The translations under genes were made by a program, and so were the position numbers. Of a DNA stretch of 64,000 nucleotides, positions 7,797 to 16,436 are shown piece after piece (within the stretch, counting starts at the first letter, position 1; each line of letters opens with the position of its first letter). The notes beneath the pieces are model-generated. The model did no database searches. It saw nothing but the letters and a program-made list of their open reading frames with translations, and was not told the DNA's origin. Source of the stretch: JBJXGE01 sp046154185 (GTDB lineage Bacteria; Planctomycetota; UBA8108; UBA1146; JAJFFE01); assembly GCA_046154185.1 (NCBI GenBank), contig JBJXGE010000021.1, forward strand, positions 80,352 through 144,351. The letters run 5' to 3'.

Positions 7797-10358
7797 TCAA
7801 CGCGGATCCGCCGGCAGAACGGCCGGCTCCTTCAACAGATCAAAGGTCCACTCTAATCTCCGCTCGAGCCAAATCTCTTGCGTGTTCTTCCATGCGTATT
7901 GAGTGCCGCTCACCGCCATGCGATCGATCTCCTCACGGTGTCGATCGAGCTGCGCCAACCGGTCGGCTAGTTTCTCGACCGAAGGCCATTCGACGGTGAT
8001 GACCGCTCCACTCGATTCGAGGCTTCGATAGTACGCCAAATCGAAGGCGATGATCGGCACGCCCGCCGCCATTGCGTCAAACGCGCAACGCGGCGTGTCC
8101 TCGGACAATGGCGTTGCCAAGCTGAGATCGGCATTCGCCACGGACTTGAAAAGGTCTTCGCCATACTGTTGCGGGGGCAGAAAGTGGATGTACGCGGTTG
8201 CGCCGAGTTCCTGCACCAACTCTTGGAGCTTTCGCTTTTGGTCGCCGTTGCCGATGATCAGCAACTCAAACGGTCGACCGAGCACGGTGTTCACGCGGTG
8301 AATCGCGCGGATCGACCGATCGAGTCCCTTGTATTCGACGAGACGCCCGAAATAAACGGCCTTGAGCACATAGTTCGGCTGCGCTCGCTGCGCGCGTTTG
8401 AGCGCGAGCGTCTCCGTTGTCACGATGTGCCGTCCGGTGTGCGCCGTGTCGTAGAAGTTTTTCACATTCGATTGGCCGCGGCCGAAATCCTTGACGAGAT
8501 CGTTTCCCTTCAGCAGCACGAGCGAGCACGTCCGCACGGCGAAACGAAGCTGCCAGACGCGCAACTGATCATAGACGTAACGACACAGCCAATAGCTCTT
8601 GTAACTCCACATGCCTGTTTTGTAGCGCCGCCACGCGTCTTCGCGAAAGTCGATATCGACGATGAAGATCGTCTTCTTGCGCTGCAAAAAGCCGCTGAGA
8701 TTCGCGAATAGAAGCGCGGGTCGCCAAACGTCGTCCGCGATGCCGGCGTGCACAACGAGCGCTCGCCGCGACGCCACCCACAATTTGCGCCACACTCGAA
8801 TCCATTCGAGGAGCCAGAAGCGCACGAACCGCATGTTGACCGGATGCAGCGCGACGCAGCGCAAACCATCCCGCTCGTTCGACAGCGTCATGTAGTGGCC
8901 GCGATTGTCGAGATAGTCCGCGTGCGTGGTTCTCGGCGCAGCCAGACACAAACAGGAAAAGCGTGTCCCGAGTTTCTCGCGAAACATCAACAAGTGCTGA
9001 CCGAAGGCGCTCTGCACGGCGAACTCATCCGGCGAAATGGGATACACCGGCGCCTGCACAACGACCAGGTACTCGGTCCCCGCGCCGGCCGGCGCGGCTC
9101 GCTCGCGCGGATTGAAGAGCGCCAGCGTCCACGCCACGCGTCGATCGAGCCACAGATCTTGCGTATTCTCGCGCGCGAACGTGACACCCTTGTGCACCAT
9201 GCGCTCGAGGCGTTCGCGGTCAGCGTCGAGTTCAAGAATGAGATCCGCGAACTTGTCGGGCTTCGGCCACTCCGACACTTCGACGGCATCACTCGTCGCC
9301 AAGTCTCGGTAGTACTGAGTGCCGAACGCAGCGATCGGCACTCCCGCCGCAAGCGCATCGAATGCGGCGCGCGGCGTGTCCTCGCTGAGCGGCGTCGCGA
9401 GCGCAACGTCGCATTCGTAGAGCACGTCGAAAAGCGCCGTACCGTACTTGATGGGTGGAATGAACTCGACGCGTCCACCGAGCCCAAGCTCCGTCGCGAG
9501 TGCTTCGAGTCGCGGCTTCTCGGGGCCGCCGCCAAGAATCTTGAGTTCCAGCGGACGCGGACTGCGTGCGACCGCGTCCGCAAACGCGCGCAGCATACGA
9601 TCGATCCCTTTGTACGCGACGAGTCGGCCAAAGTAGACAAGCCGTAGCGCGTGCGCCGGATCGCGCAGACGCGCCAATTTCTGCGCGAGACGCTCGGCCG
9701 AAATAATGTGCTCGGGCGCATGCACCGTATTGTAAAAATACCGCACGCTGTCGCGGCCCCTGCCGTAGTCCTCGACCATCGATCGCCCTTTGAGGAGGAC
9801 GAGCGAACAGCGCCGCACGGCCAACCAAATCTGCACGCGTCGCAGCAGGTCGTATACGAACCGACAGAGCAGATAGCTCTTCAACGACCAGCGACCGGTC
9901 ACATAGTTCATCCACGCATCGCGGCGAAAATCGATGTCGACGAAGTACAGCGACTTCTTGCGCTGCAGCACCGCGCACAACATCGACAACAGCAGCATTG
10001 GCCGCCAAATGTCGTCGGCAACGCCGGTATGAACAACGGCGCAACGCCGCGTCGCGCGCCAGAGCCGGCGCCAGCAACCGAACGCGTGGCGAAACCAGAA
10101 ACCGAAGAAGCCCGTCGTCTCGGGGTGCATAGCGACGTACTCGACGCCGGTCGCTGCCTCGTCGATCTCGATGAGATGGGTCTTGTTTTCCTCATAATCT
10201 TGGTCCGACAACTGCGGCGCCGCGATGTGCAAGCGCTCGAAGTGCGGCGTGAGCTTGCGCCGCAAGAGCAATAGGTGTTCACCGAAAGCGCTTTCGGTAG
10301 CGAAGAACCCCGCGCGCACTCGATAACAAGGCGCTTGCACGGCGATGAGATAATCCAT
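7797..10358 (-). CDS. Two tandem family-4 glycosyltransferase modules in one protein
   Basis: An 853-residue protein made of two homologous halves, roughly residues 1-410 and 425-840. Both start with a YL-VQAP-Y strand, contain a KSLYFVDIDF or KTIFIVDIDF element and a LVYFGRLVAYKG or AVYFGRLVEYKG hinge motif, and finish with the family-4 signature EDTPRAAFDALAAGVPI or EDTPRCAFDAMAAGVPI, where the Glu and nearby residues bind the nucleotide sugar. Each half looks complete, so both sites may be active, perhaps adding two sugars in succession. The ATG is preceded by AAGGTGA. A frame extension of 77 codons upstream is Arg-rich and overlaps no recognisable domain. Confidence 0.85.
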   Translation of the reverse strand: MDYLIAVQAPCYRVRAGFFATESAFGEHLLLLRRKLTPHFERLHIAAPQLSDQDYEENKTHLIEIDEAATGVEYVAMHPETTGFFGFWFRHAFGCWRRLWRATRRCAVVHTGVADDIWRPMLLLSMLCAVLQRKKSLYFVDIDFRRDAWMNYVTGRWSLKSYLLCRFVYDLLRRVQIWLAVRRCSLVLLKGRSMVEDYGRGRDSVRYFYNTVHAPEHIISAERLAQKLARLRDPAHALRLVYFGRLVAYKGIDRMLRAFADAVARSPRPLELKILGGGPEKPRLEALATELGLGGRVEFIPPIKYGTALFDVLYECDVALATPLSEDTPRAAFDALAAGVPIAAFGTQYYRDLATSDAVEVSEWPKPDKFADLILELDADRERLERMVHKGVTFARENTQDLWLDRRVAWTLALFNPRERAAPAGAGTEYLVVVQAPVYPISPDEFAVQSAFGQHLLMFREKLGTRFSCLCLAAPRTTHADYLDNRGHYMTLSNERDGLRCVALHPVNMRFVRFWLLEWIRVWRKLWVASRRALVVHAGIADDVWRPALLFANLSGFLQRKKTIFIVDIDFREDAWRRYKTGMWSYKSYWLCRYVYDQLRVWQLRFAVRTCSLVLLKGNDLVKDFGRGQSNVKNFYDTAHTGRHIVTTETLALKRAQRAQPNYVLKAVYFGRLVEYKGLDRSIRAIHRVNTVLGRPFELLIIGNGDQKRKLQELVQELGATAYIHFLPPQQYGEDLFKSVANADLSLATPLSEDTPRCAFDAMAAGVPIIAFDLAYYRSLESSGAVITVEWPSVEKLADRLAQLDRHREEIDRMAVSGTQYAWKNTQEIWLERRLEWTFDLLKEPAVLPADPR

Positions 10359-10410
10359 CGCGCTCACCTTCGACCTCGCAGCTTGTCGAACGACCAAATA
10401 CCTGCGCGCA

Positions 10411-12447
10411 TCAGCGTCCCCTCCGCTGCGCGGTCTTGCGATGCGGTCGATAACCGCGCGCAAGCGCCGCCGGTCCGCCGCGGATGTGATCGCCCTCGTT
10501 CTCTTCGGCGAGATCCTCGGTTGCGCGACGACGACGCGCATCGAGCGCCGCCCGCGGCGGCGCCGCCGGAATGAGACAATCACACCCATTGCCGATGAGA
10601 TCTCGCCGACCAGCGGATTCGAGTGCGCGCCGCACTTCGAAGTAATTGTCTGGCTTGAAAAACTGGAGGAGCGCGCGTTGCAGCTTGCGGTCGCGCAAAT
10701 GGCGCGCGATCAAAACCGGCTTGAGTGTGAACGGGTCGAGCCCGGTGTGGTACATGCACGCCGCAATGTCGAAGGGGCTCGGGATGAAATCCTGCACTTG
10801 GTCCGGGCGATAGTGATTGCGCTTCAAAAAGACCGCCAAATCGATCATCGCCGCGAGGTCGCTCCCGGGGTGGCTCGCGATGTAATAGGGAATCAGATAC
10901 TGCTCTTTACCGGCGGCGGTCGACGCGGCACGAAACTCGCGCTCGAACTCGACGAAGTCCTCGCGCCCCGGCTTCTTCATCAGCTCGAGTACACGCGGAT
11001 CGGTGTGCTCGGGCGCTACCTTCAAATAACCGCCGACGTGATGCGCGGCGAGTTCGCGCATGTATTCTGGATCACGGCGGGCGAGATCCATGCGAATACC
11101 CGACGCCACAAAAACCTTGCGAATGCCGGGCGTGCCACGCGCGGCACGCATCAATTTGATGAGCGGCGCATGGTCGGTGCCCAGCAACTTGCAAATCGTC
11201 GGGTGCACACAGCTCAATCGTTTGCAGCGCGCCTCGACTTCCGGCCGCGTGCACCGCATTTCGTACATGTTCGCGGTCGGACCACCGATGTCGCTAACCA
11301 CACCGCTGAAGCCCGGGTCCGCCGCCATCTTCTCGAGCTCGGCGACGACCGATGCTTGGCTGCGGCTCTGAATAATTCGGCCTTCGTGCGCGGTGATCGA
11401 GCAGAAAGTGCAGCCGCCAAAGCAGCCGCGCATGATTTGAACGGAGTCCTTGACGACTTCGTACGCGGGAATGCGCGCGGCGCCGTAGCTCGGATGCGGC
11501 TTCCGCGTGTAGGGCAAGCCGTACACGCGATCCATCTCTTCGCGCGTGAGCGGGATTGCGGGCGGATTGATGACGACGTGCGTGTCGCCATGCGCTTGCA
11601 CGAGACGATGCGCGTTGAAGGGATTCGTCTCGTGATGCGCGATGCGAGTCATCTCGCAAAACGCGCGCGGATCGGCGACGACGCGCTCGTAGCTCGGCAA
11701 CTCGAGCGTCTCCGGCGAACTCGGCGCCGGCTCGCGCGCGCCGAGCCTATAGGCCACACCGCGCAGATCGCGCAAGTCGCGCGCGCGCGCGCCACTCGCG
11801 AGGCGGGCGGCGATTTCTAAGATTGCGCGTTCGCCCATACCGAAGACCAGCACATCGGCTTTGCAGTCGAGCAGGATCGAGCGGCGAACTTTGTCGCTCC
11901 AATAGTCGTAATGGGCGATGCGACGTAACGAGGCCTCGACACCGCCCGCGATCACCGGCACACCGCGGTACGCTTCGCGCGCGCGTTGACAATAAGCGAG
12001 CGTCGCACGATCGGGACGGCGGCCGATCGCGCCACCCGGACTATAGGCATCGTCGTTGCGGACTTTGCGATTCGCCGTGTAGTGGTTGATCATCGAGTCC
12101 ATATTGCCGGCGCTGATGGCGAAACAGAGTCGCGGCGCGCCGAACTCGCGCCACGGCTCACACGAACGCCAATCGGGTTGGCTGAGAATGGCGACGCGAT
12201 AACCGGCGCTTTCGAGGAGTCGTCCGAGCAGCGCCATCGCAAAACTTGGGTGATCGACATAGGCATCGCCCGTGACGAAGACGACGTCGACGGCGTCCCA
12301 ACCACGCGCCGCCATTTCGGCGCGCGACATCGGCAGCGGCGCGACCGACGCTGAGCACGCGGAGTTGGCGAAGCGCTGCCCGTTGAACGCCGACGGTGCG
12401 ATTTCGCAACGCGTCGTTGTCGGGGTTACTTCGATGTCACTCGACAT
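10411..12447 (-). CDS. YgiQ-family radical SAM protein
   Basis: A 678-residue member of the YgiQ / UPF0313 family of unknown reaction. The N-terminal part (DVVFVTGDAYVDHPSFAMAL) is the conserved start of the family and resembles a cobalamin-binding-like domain. The radical SAM cluster motif CxxxCxxC appears as MRGCFGGCTFCSI, followed by GRIIQSRS. A distal region with DFIPSPFDIAACMYHTG is another family hallmark. It should carry one [4Fe-4S] cluster and cleave S-adenosylmethionine. The ATG before SSDIEV was used; 25 further codons are open upstream. It ends 52 bases before the double glycosyltransferase gene but has no obvious link with the glycan cluster. Confidence 0.9.
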   Translation of the reverse strand: MSSDIEVTPTTTRCEIAPSAFNGQRFANSACSASVAPLPMSRAEMAARGWDAVDVVFVTGDAYVDHPSFAMALLGRLLESAGYRVAILSQPDWRSCEPWREFGAPRLCFAISAGNMDSMINHYTANRKVRNDDAYSPGGAIGRRPDRATLAYCQRAREAYRGVPVIAGGVEASLRRIAHYDYWSDKVRRSILLDCKADVLVFGMGERAILEIAARLASGARARDLRDLRGVAYRLGAREPAPSSPETLELPSYERVVADPRAFCEMTRIAHHETNPFNAHRLVQAHGDTHVVINPPAIPLTREEMDRVYGLPYTRKPHPSYGAARIPAYEVVKDSVQIMRGCFGGCTFCSITAHEGRIIQSRSQASVVAELEKMAADPGFSGVVSDIGGPTANMYEMRCTRPEVEARCKRLSCVHPTICKLLGTDHAPLIKLMRAARGTPGIRKVFVASGIRMDLARRDPEYMRELAAHHVGGYLKVAPEHTDPRVLELMKKPGREDFVEFEREFRAASTAAGKEQYLIPYYIASHPGSDLAAMIDLAVFLKRNHYRPDQVQDFIPSPFDIAACMYHTGLDPFTLKPVLIARHLRDRKLQRALLQFFKPDNYFEVRRALESAGRRDLIGNGCDCLIPAAPPRAALDARRRRATEDLAEENEGDHIRGGPAALARGYRPHRKTAQRRGR

Positions 12448-12605
12448 GATCACGGCCTCAAGTTGAGGGGACTGACAACTGGCAGTCGGGGCGGCACTCG
12501 ATCGGCGCTTCGCAACTTGCAACGATTCGAAAGCAGCGCGGCATTGTATAGAAATAACGCGAGAAAGACACCGCCGATGCGGCGATGCCTACGGAACCAC
12601 CGTGG

Positions 12606-13385
12606 TCAGCAATATTGCACCGCACTTGCGGGCCGCGAGCCAGTTGGCGCGGACTCGACGCCCGCCGCGCAGGCTGCTCCGATGATGCCCGCGTTGTTGT
12701 AATGCTGAGCGGGCACCACACGCGCACGAGTCTTTAGGTATCGGAGAAACTTCTCGTGACTTCGACTGATTCCGCCACCGATGATGAGCAAGTCGGGCGA
12801 CAAGAGGAATTCGATTTTCTGCAGATATTCCGTCACGCGCGCCGCCCACTGCTTCCAAGTCAGGTCCTTTTCATTGCGCACACGCGCCGCCGCTCGCTTC
12901 TCGCCGCTCTTGCCACGGATCTCGATATGCCCGAACTCGGTGTTCGGCAGGAGTTGCCCGTTCCAGAACAACGCACTACCGATTCCCGTGCCAAACGTCA
13001 GCAACAACGTCACCCCGCGTTGTCCGCGACCTGCCCCGAACTCGACTTCGGCGAGGCCGGCAGCGTCCGCGTCATTGAGCACGAACGTCGAAGCGTTCGT
13101 CGCGCGCGCGAACAGGTCCGCCGCGTCGATGCCAACCCACGCCGGATTCAAATTGGCGGCGCTTTCGATGACACCGCGCCGCACGATGCCGGGAAACGTG
13201 CAACCGATGAGGCCGCGCCAGCCGAGCGTCACCGCGAGTTGCTGAACGAGGCGGGCCATCTCCTCCGGCGTCGCCGCCGGTGGAGTCGGGACGCGCACAC
13301 GCTCGCCACACAACGCGCCACTCGTCGTCTCAACGACTGCCGCTTTGATCGCGCTTCCACCGATGTCGATCCCGAGGACTTGCAT
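12606..13385 (-). CDS. ppgK: Polyphosphate glucokinase (ROK family)
   Basis: A 259-residue ROK-type kinase that phosphorylates glucose, probably using inorganic polyphosphate as well as or instead of ATP. The N-terminal phosphate-binding loop is GIDIGGSAIK at residues 5-14, the catalytic Asp lies in FVLNDADAAG, and the long signature LTFGTGIGSALFWNG followed by LPNTEFGH is characteristic of PpgK enzymes. The zinc-binding Cys cluster of ordinary ROK repressors and kinases is absent, as expected for PpgK. A good ribosome site (CGGAGTAA) precedes the ATG. The gene stands alone between the radical SAM gene and a repeat block. Distinction from a plain ATP glucokinase rests on sequence resemblance only. 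Confidence 0.87.
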   Translation of the reverse strand: MQVLGIDIGGSAIKAAVVETTSGALCGERVRVPTPPAATPEEMARLVQQLAVTLGWRGLIGCTFPGIVRRGVIESAANLNPAWVGIDAADLFARATNASTFVLNDADAAGLAEVEFGAGRGQRGVTLLLTFGTGIGSALFWNGQLLPNTEFGHIEIRGKSGEKRAAARVRNEKDLTWKQWAARVTEYLQKIEFLLSPDLLIIGGGISRSHEKFLRYLKTRARVVPAQHYNNAGIIGAACAAGVESAPTGSRPASAVQYC

Positions 13386-13437
13386 GCGTTACTCCGTTTG
13401 CCTAAGGGGCCGCGCGCGCCCGGATGCCGAAATGCGA

Positions 13438-14140
13438 GAACCCTGCACACGAAGCGATATCGCCCCTGCTCAATCGGAGCCCCAACGAGCCGCGATTCAC
13501 CAGCCACTTCCGCCAGGAGCAGCGAAACCGTGGGTGCGACACGGCGTCGCGGAGTCGCAGCCTTTCAGGCTGCATCGCCTTCTTGCGGTTAACCCGGGGC
13601 TTCGCCACTTCCTGGTGAAGCGGCTGATGAATCGCGCCCCGTTGGGGCTTCGGTTGAACAAACGCGGCGTCGCTACGCGCACAATGTTGCATTGAATCGC
13701 GACGGAGCTTCGGTTGAACGCGCGCGACATCGCCGCGCACGCGCGAAGCGCGATTGCACGCGATAATGCACGTTGCGAATTCTGAAAACCCTGCACGCGA
13801 GGCGACATCGCACGTACACAACCGAAGCCCCGCAGGGGCGCGATTCAACAGCCACTTCCGCCAGGAGCGGCGAAGCCCTGGGTAACAGTAAAAAATCGTC
13901 CGCACCCTGAAGGGGTGCGACACGGCGTCACGGAGTCGCAGCCCTTCAGGCTGCATCGCCTTCTTGCGGTTTACCCGGGGCTTCGCCACTTCCTGGTGAA
14001 GCGGCTGATGAATCGCGCCCCGTTGTGGCTTCGGTTGAACACCTGCGACATCGCCACGCGCACAATGTTGCATTGAATCGCGACGGGGCTTCGGTTGAAC
14101 AAACGCGGCATCGCTACGCGCACAAAGATGTGTTGAATCG
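13438..14140. repeat. Tandem pair of long composite repeats
   Basis: Two copies of a 300-350 base unit, about 13438-13740 and 13787-14140. Shared blocks include CAGCCACTTCCGCCAGGAGC, TCAGGCTGCATCGCCTTCTT and CTTCGCCACTTCCTGGTGAA. The second copy has about 35 extra bases near 13881-13915. Each unit ends in two or three shorter elements of 50-65 bases that begin GAATCGCG and contain GCTTCGGTTGAAC. Several blocks contain small palindromes (for example CCTTCAGGCTG-type and CACCCTGAAGGGGTG). A long minus-strand frame crosses the block, but it only reflects the repeats. The remaining bases of the gap 13386-14357 hold no recognised gene. Confidence 0.85.
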
Positions 14141-14357
14141 TGCTTCGGTCGAACACATGCGATATCGCGACGCAATCGAGAATTCATGCACGACCCATCC
14201 CGGTTGTCCTGTGGCCCGCGCGAATGTTTTGGGCTCGCGACTCCGCCGCAAACCCCTCACGACAACGAGTTCGCAACCGGCTGATGCCATTAGACCCGTG
14301 ACTCTGTTATCGGTTCCGCCGCGCTCACGCTGAAACTGCTCAGCCCACAGCTTGGCG

Positions 14358-15065
14358 CTACGGCACCGTGGCCGCTTGGCCGTTGTGCGCCGGCCCCAGA
14401 CTCAGAAAGAACGGGACGGCGCGCACGCTCCATTCGTCCGGTCGTTCGTACGCGCGTGCGCCGCGACTGCCGAAAGCGGTCTCCAGCATATCCGTGCAAA
14501 TGACGCCCGGATTAACGGCGATCGCCGCGAGTCCCGGCGGCAGCTCCTGGGCAAGGGCTTGCGACAGTCCTTCGATGGCCCACTTCGTCGCGCAATAAGG
14601 CGCCACGTCGGGCGACGTCGAGCGGCCCCAACCCGAACTGATGTTCGCAATGACGCCGCGGCCGCGCTGCACCATCGTCGGCACGAAATGCCGAATGACA
14701 TTCACGACCCCGTTGATATTGATGTCCGTGAGCTGCGCGAATTCCGCCGCCGAAACTTCCCACAACCGGCGCGGCGCATTGATCACGGCTGCGTTGTTGA
14801 TGAGGAGGTCCGGCGTTCCCCACTCGCTGAGGACACGACTCGCCCACATCGCGACATCGTCGTCGCGCGCGACATCGACCACGCTGAAGTGCCCAGCGAC
14901 GCCCACCGTTTTTCGGAGCGTCGCGATCTCATTCGCGCGGCGACCGCAACCCGCGACCCGGTGGCCTTGCGCGACAAAGCCATCGACGAGTGCGCGCCCG
15001 AGTCCGCGCGTCGCGCCGGTCACCAAAATGTGTCGCGTCGTTTTCACCGGCTGCGTGATCTTCAC
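14358..15065 (-). CDS. Short-chain dehydrogenase/reductase (SDR)
   Basis: A 235-residue classical SDR. The dinucleotide-binding motif is TGATRGLG at residues 16-23, the NNAA motif is near 88-91, the catalytic Ser lies in NISSGWG and the Tyr-Lys pair is YCATK near residue 151. The Arg after the glycine motif and GRRANE at the end of strand 2 point to NADP(H). The substrate is unknown. The gene starts with GTG and is divergent from anmK, with 117 bases between the two starts that must hold both promoters. It ends near the repeat block. Confidence 0.87.
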   Translation of the reverse strand: MKITQPVKTTRHILVTGATRGLGRALVDGFVAQGHRVAGCGRRANEIATLRKTVGVAGHFSVVDVARDDDVAMWASRVLSEWGTPDLLINNAAVINAPRRLWEVSAAEFAQLTDININGVVNVIRHFVPTMVQRGRGVIANISSGWGRSTSPDVAPYCATKWAIEGLSQALAQELPPGLAAIAVNPGVICTDMLETAFGSRGARAYERPDEWSVRAVPFFLSLGPAHNGQAATVP

Positions 15066-15182
15066 TCGTTGTGTGTCCCTCGATCGTCAGCGATTGACCA
15101 TCTTGCGCGCGCTGCGCCGTGCGGTCAGGATCGCGCGCAAGATACCGAACCGCTCGAGCGCTGAATAGGAGAAGATCGCCGC

Positions 15183-16388
15183 GTGACACACCCACCGCCG
15201 CGCCATCCACTCGCAGATTTTCTTGCACTCCGCTCGCGCCCAAGCGTGCGTTGGATCGGACTCATGAGCGGCACTTCGTGCGACGGCATCGATGCGGCGC
15301 TGATCGAAGTAGCGGAGGATGCCGCGCGCGGGACTCCGAGCGTGCGTTGCGTGGGCGCTTCGTCCCTGGCGTTTCCGGCGAAGCGGCAGACCGCGCTGCT
15401 CCAAGCACTGGCGCAGCCGACCGACGCCGAGACCGCGGCGCGTTGGGATGCGCGACTCGGCGCGTTGTTCGCCGCGACCGCACGGGTTGTCATCGAAGAA
15501 TACGGCCCGGCCGACGCGGTCGCGCTTTCTGGTCACACGTTCGCACATCTACCGAACGAACGGACAACGCTCCAACTCGGTAATCCAGCGCTCGTGAATG
15601 AGCTGTTGGGGATCCCGGTCGTCGCCGGCTTCCGCGCGGCCGACGTCGCGCGCGGCGGCGAAGGCGCTCCGCTCGTGCCGGCGGGTGATCGTCTGGTGTT
15701 CGCTCGCACGGATGGCGCGGTCGCGGTCATCAACATCGGCGGAATCAGCAACGTCACATGGCTGCCAGCGCGAACCGGCTCCCTCTTCGACGACGCGAAC
15801 GAACCCCGCGCGGCAGACTGCGGGCCGGGCAATCTCATACTCAACACCTTGGTGCGACGCGCAACGAACGGTCAGGAGTTATTCGATCGCGATGGCGTCC
15901 GCGCCGCGGCCGGTCGCGTGCGTCTCGAGTTGCTGGAACGCTGGCGCCGTCATCCATTCTTGACCAAACTCGCCGGGTCGCGCCCGCAACGCTCCACCGG
16001 CCGAGAAGAATTCGGCGAAGCTTGGGTCGCTGCCGAACTCGAGGCCACTGCAGAAATTCCGCTCGAAGATTGGCTCGCGACCGCCGTCGACTGGATCGCC
16101 GAGTGCATCGCCCTCACGCTTGCCTCGCTCGGCGGCGGCCGCGAACCCATGCGCGTCTTACTCGGGGGCGGCGGCGCGCGTAATCCAGCGATCCTGCGAG
16201 CGCTCGCACGCCACATCAAAGTGCCAACCGAGGTGCTCGACCAAAAACTGCACGGCGTCAGCGCAAGTTTGCGCGAAGCTGTTGCCTTTGCGCTCCTCGG
16301 CCACGAGTATCTACATCGCCGTCCCGGGTCGTTCCCGGGAACTACTGGATGTCGCTTCGCGGGCCCGCTCGGCGCCCTCTGGGTGTGA
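15183..16388 (+). CDS. anmK: Anhydro-N-acetylmuramic acid kinase
   Basis: A 401-residue member of the AnmK family, which converts 1,6-anhydro-MurNAc and ATP into MurNAc-6-phosphate during recycling of cell-wall peptidoglycan. The signature GLMSGTSCDGIDAAL is at residues 26-40; LSGHTFAHLP (normally SHGQT-like), VVAGFRAADVARGGEGAPLVP and NIGGISN with a following DCGPGN are all family motifs. The family usual of GQT is changed to GHT here. It starts at GTG with TAGGAGAAG upstream. The presence of a recycling enzyme implies that the organism makes peptidoglycan. No other recycling gene is adjacent. Confidence 0.92.
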   Translation: MTHPPPRHPLADFLALRSRPSVRWIGLMSGTSCDGIDAALIEVAEDAARGTPSVRCVGASSLAFPAKRQTALLQALAQPTDAETAARWDARLGALFAATARVVIEEYGPADAVALSGHTFAHLPNERTTLQLGNPALVNELLGIPVVAGFRAADVARGGEGAPLVPAGDRLVFARTDGAVAVINIGGISNVTWLPARTGSLFDDANEPRAADCGPGNLILNTLVRRATNGQELFDRDGVRAAAGRVRLELLERWRRHPFLTKLAGSRPQRSTGREEFGEAWVAAELEATAEIPLEDWLATAVDWIAECIALTLASLGGGREPMRVLLGGGGARNPAILRALARHIKVPTEVLDQKLHGVSASLREAVAFALLGHEYLHRRPGSFPGTTGCRFAGPLGALWV

Positions 16389-16436
16389 TCGCGGTCCGGT
16401 GTGCTTCGTCGTTCCAATTCTGCCGATAAGAGGTTG

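Noticed and set aside
10441..11820. A 459-codon plus-strand frame opposite the radical SAM gene
   Set aside because: It is Arg/His/Val-rich and shows no motif, while the minus-strand frame has the CxxxCxxC cluster and the family motifs.
13402..14187. A 261-codon minus-strand frame across the repeat block
   Set aside because: It only translates the repeated DNA units; the same peptide runs recur in register with the repeats, and there is no ribosome site or family resemblance.
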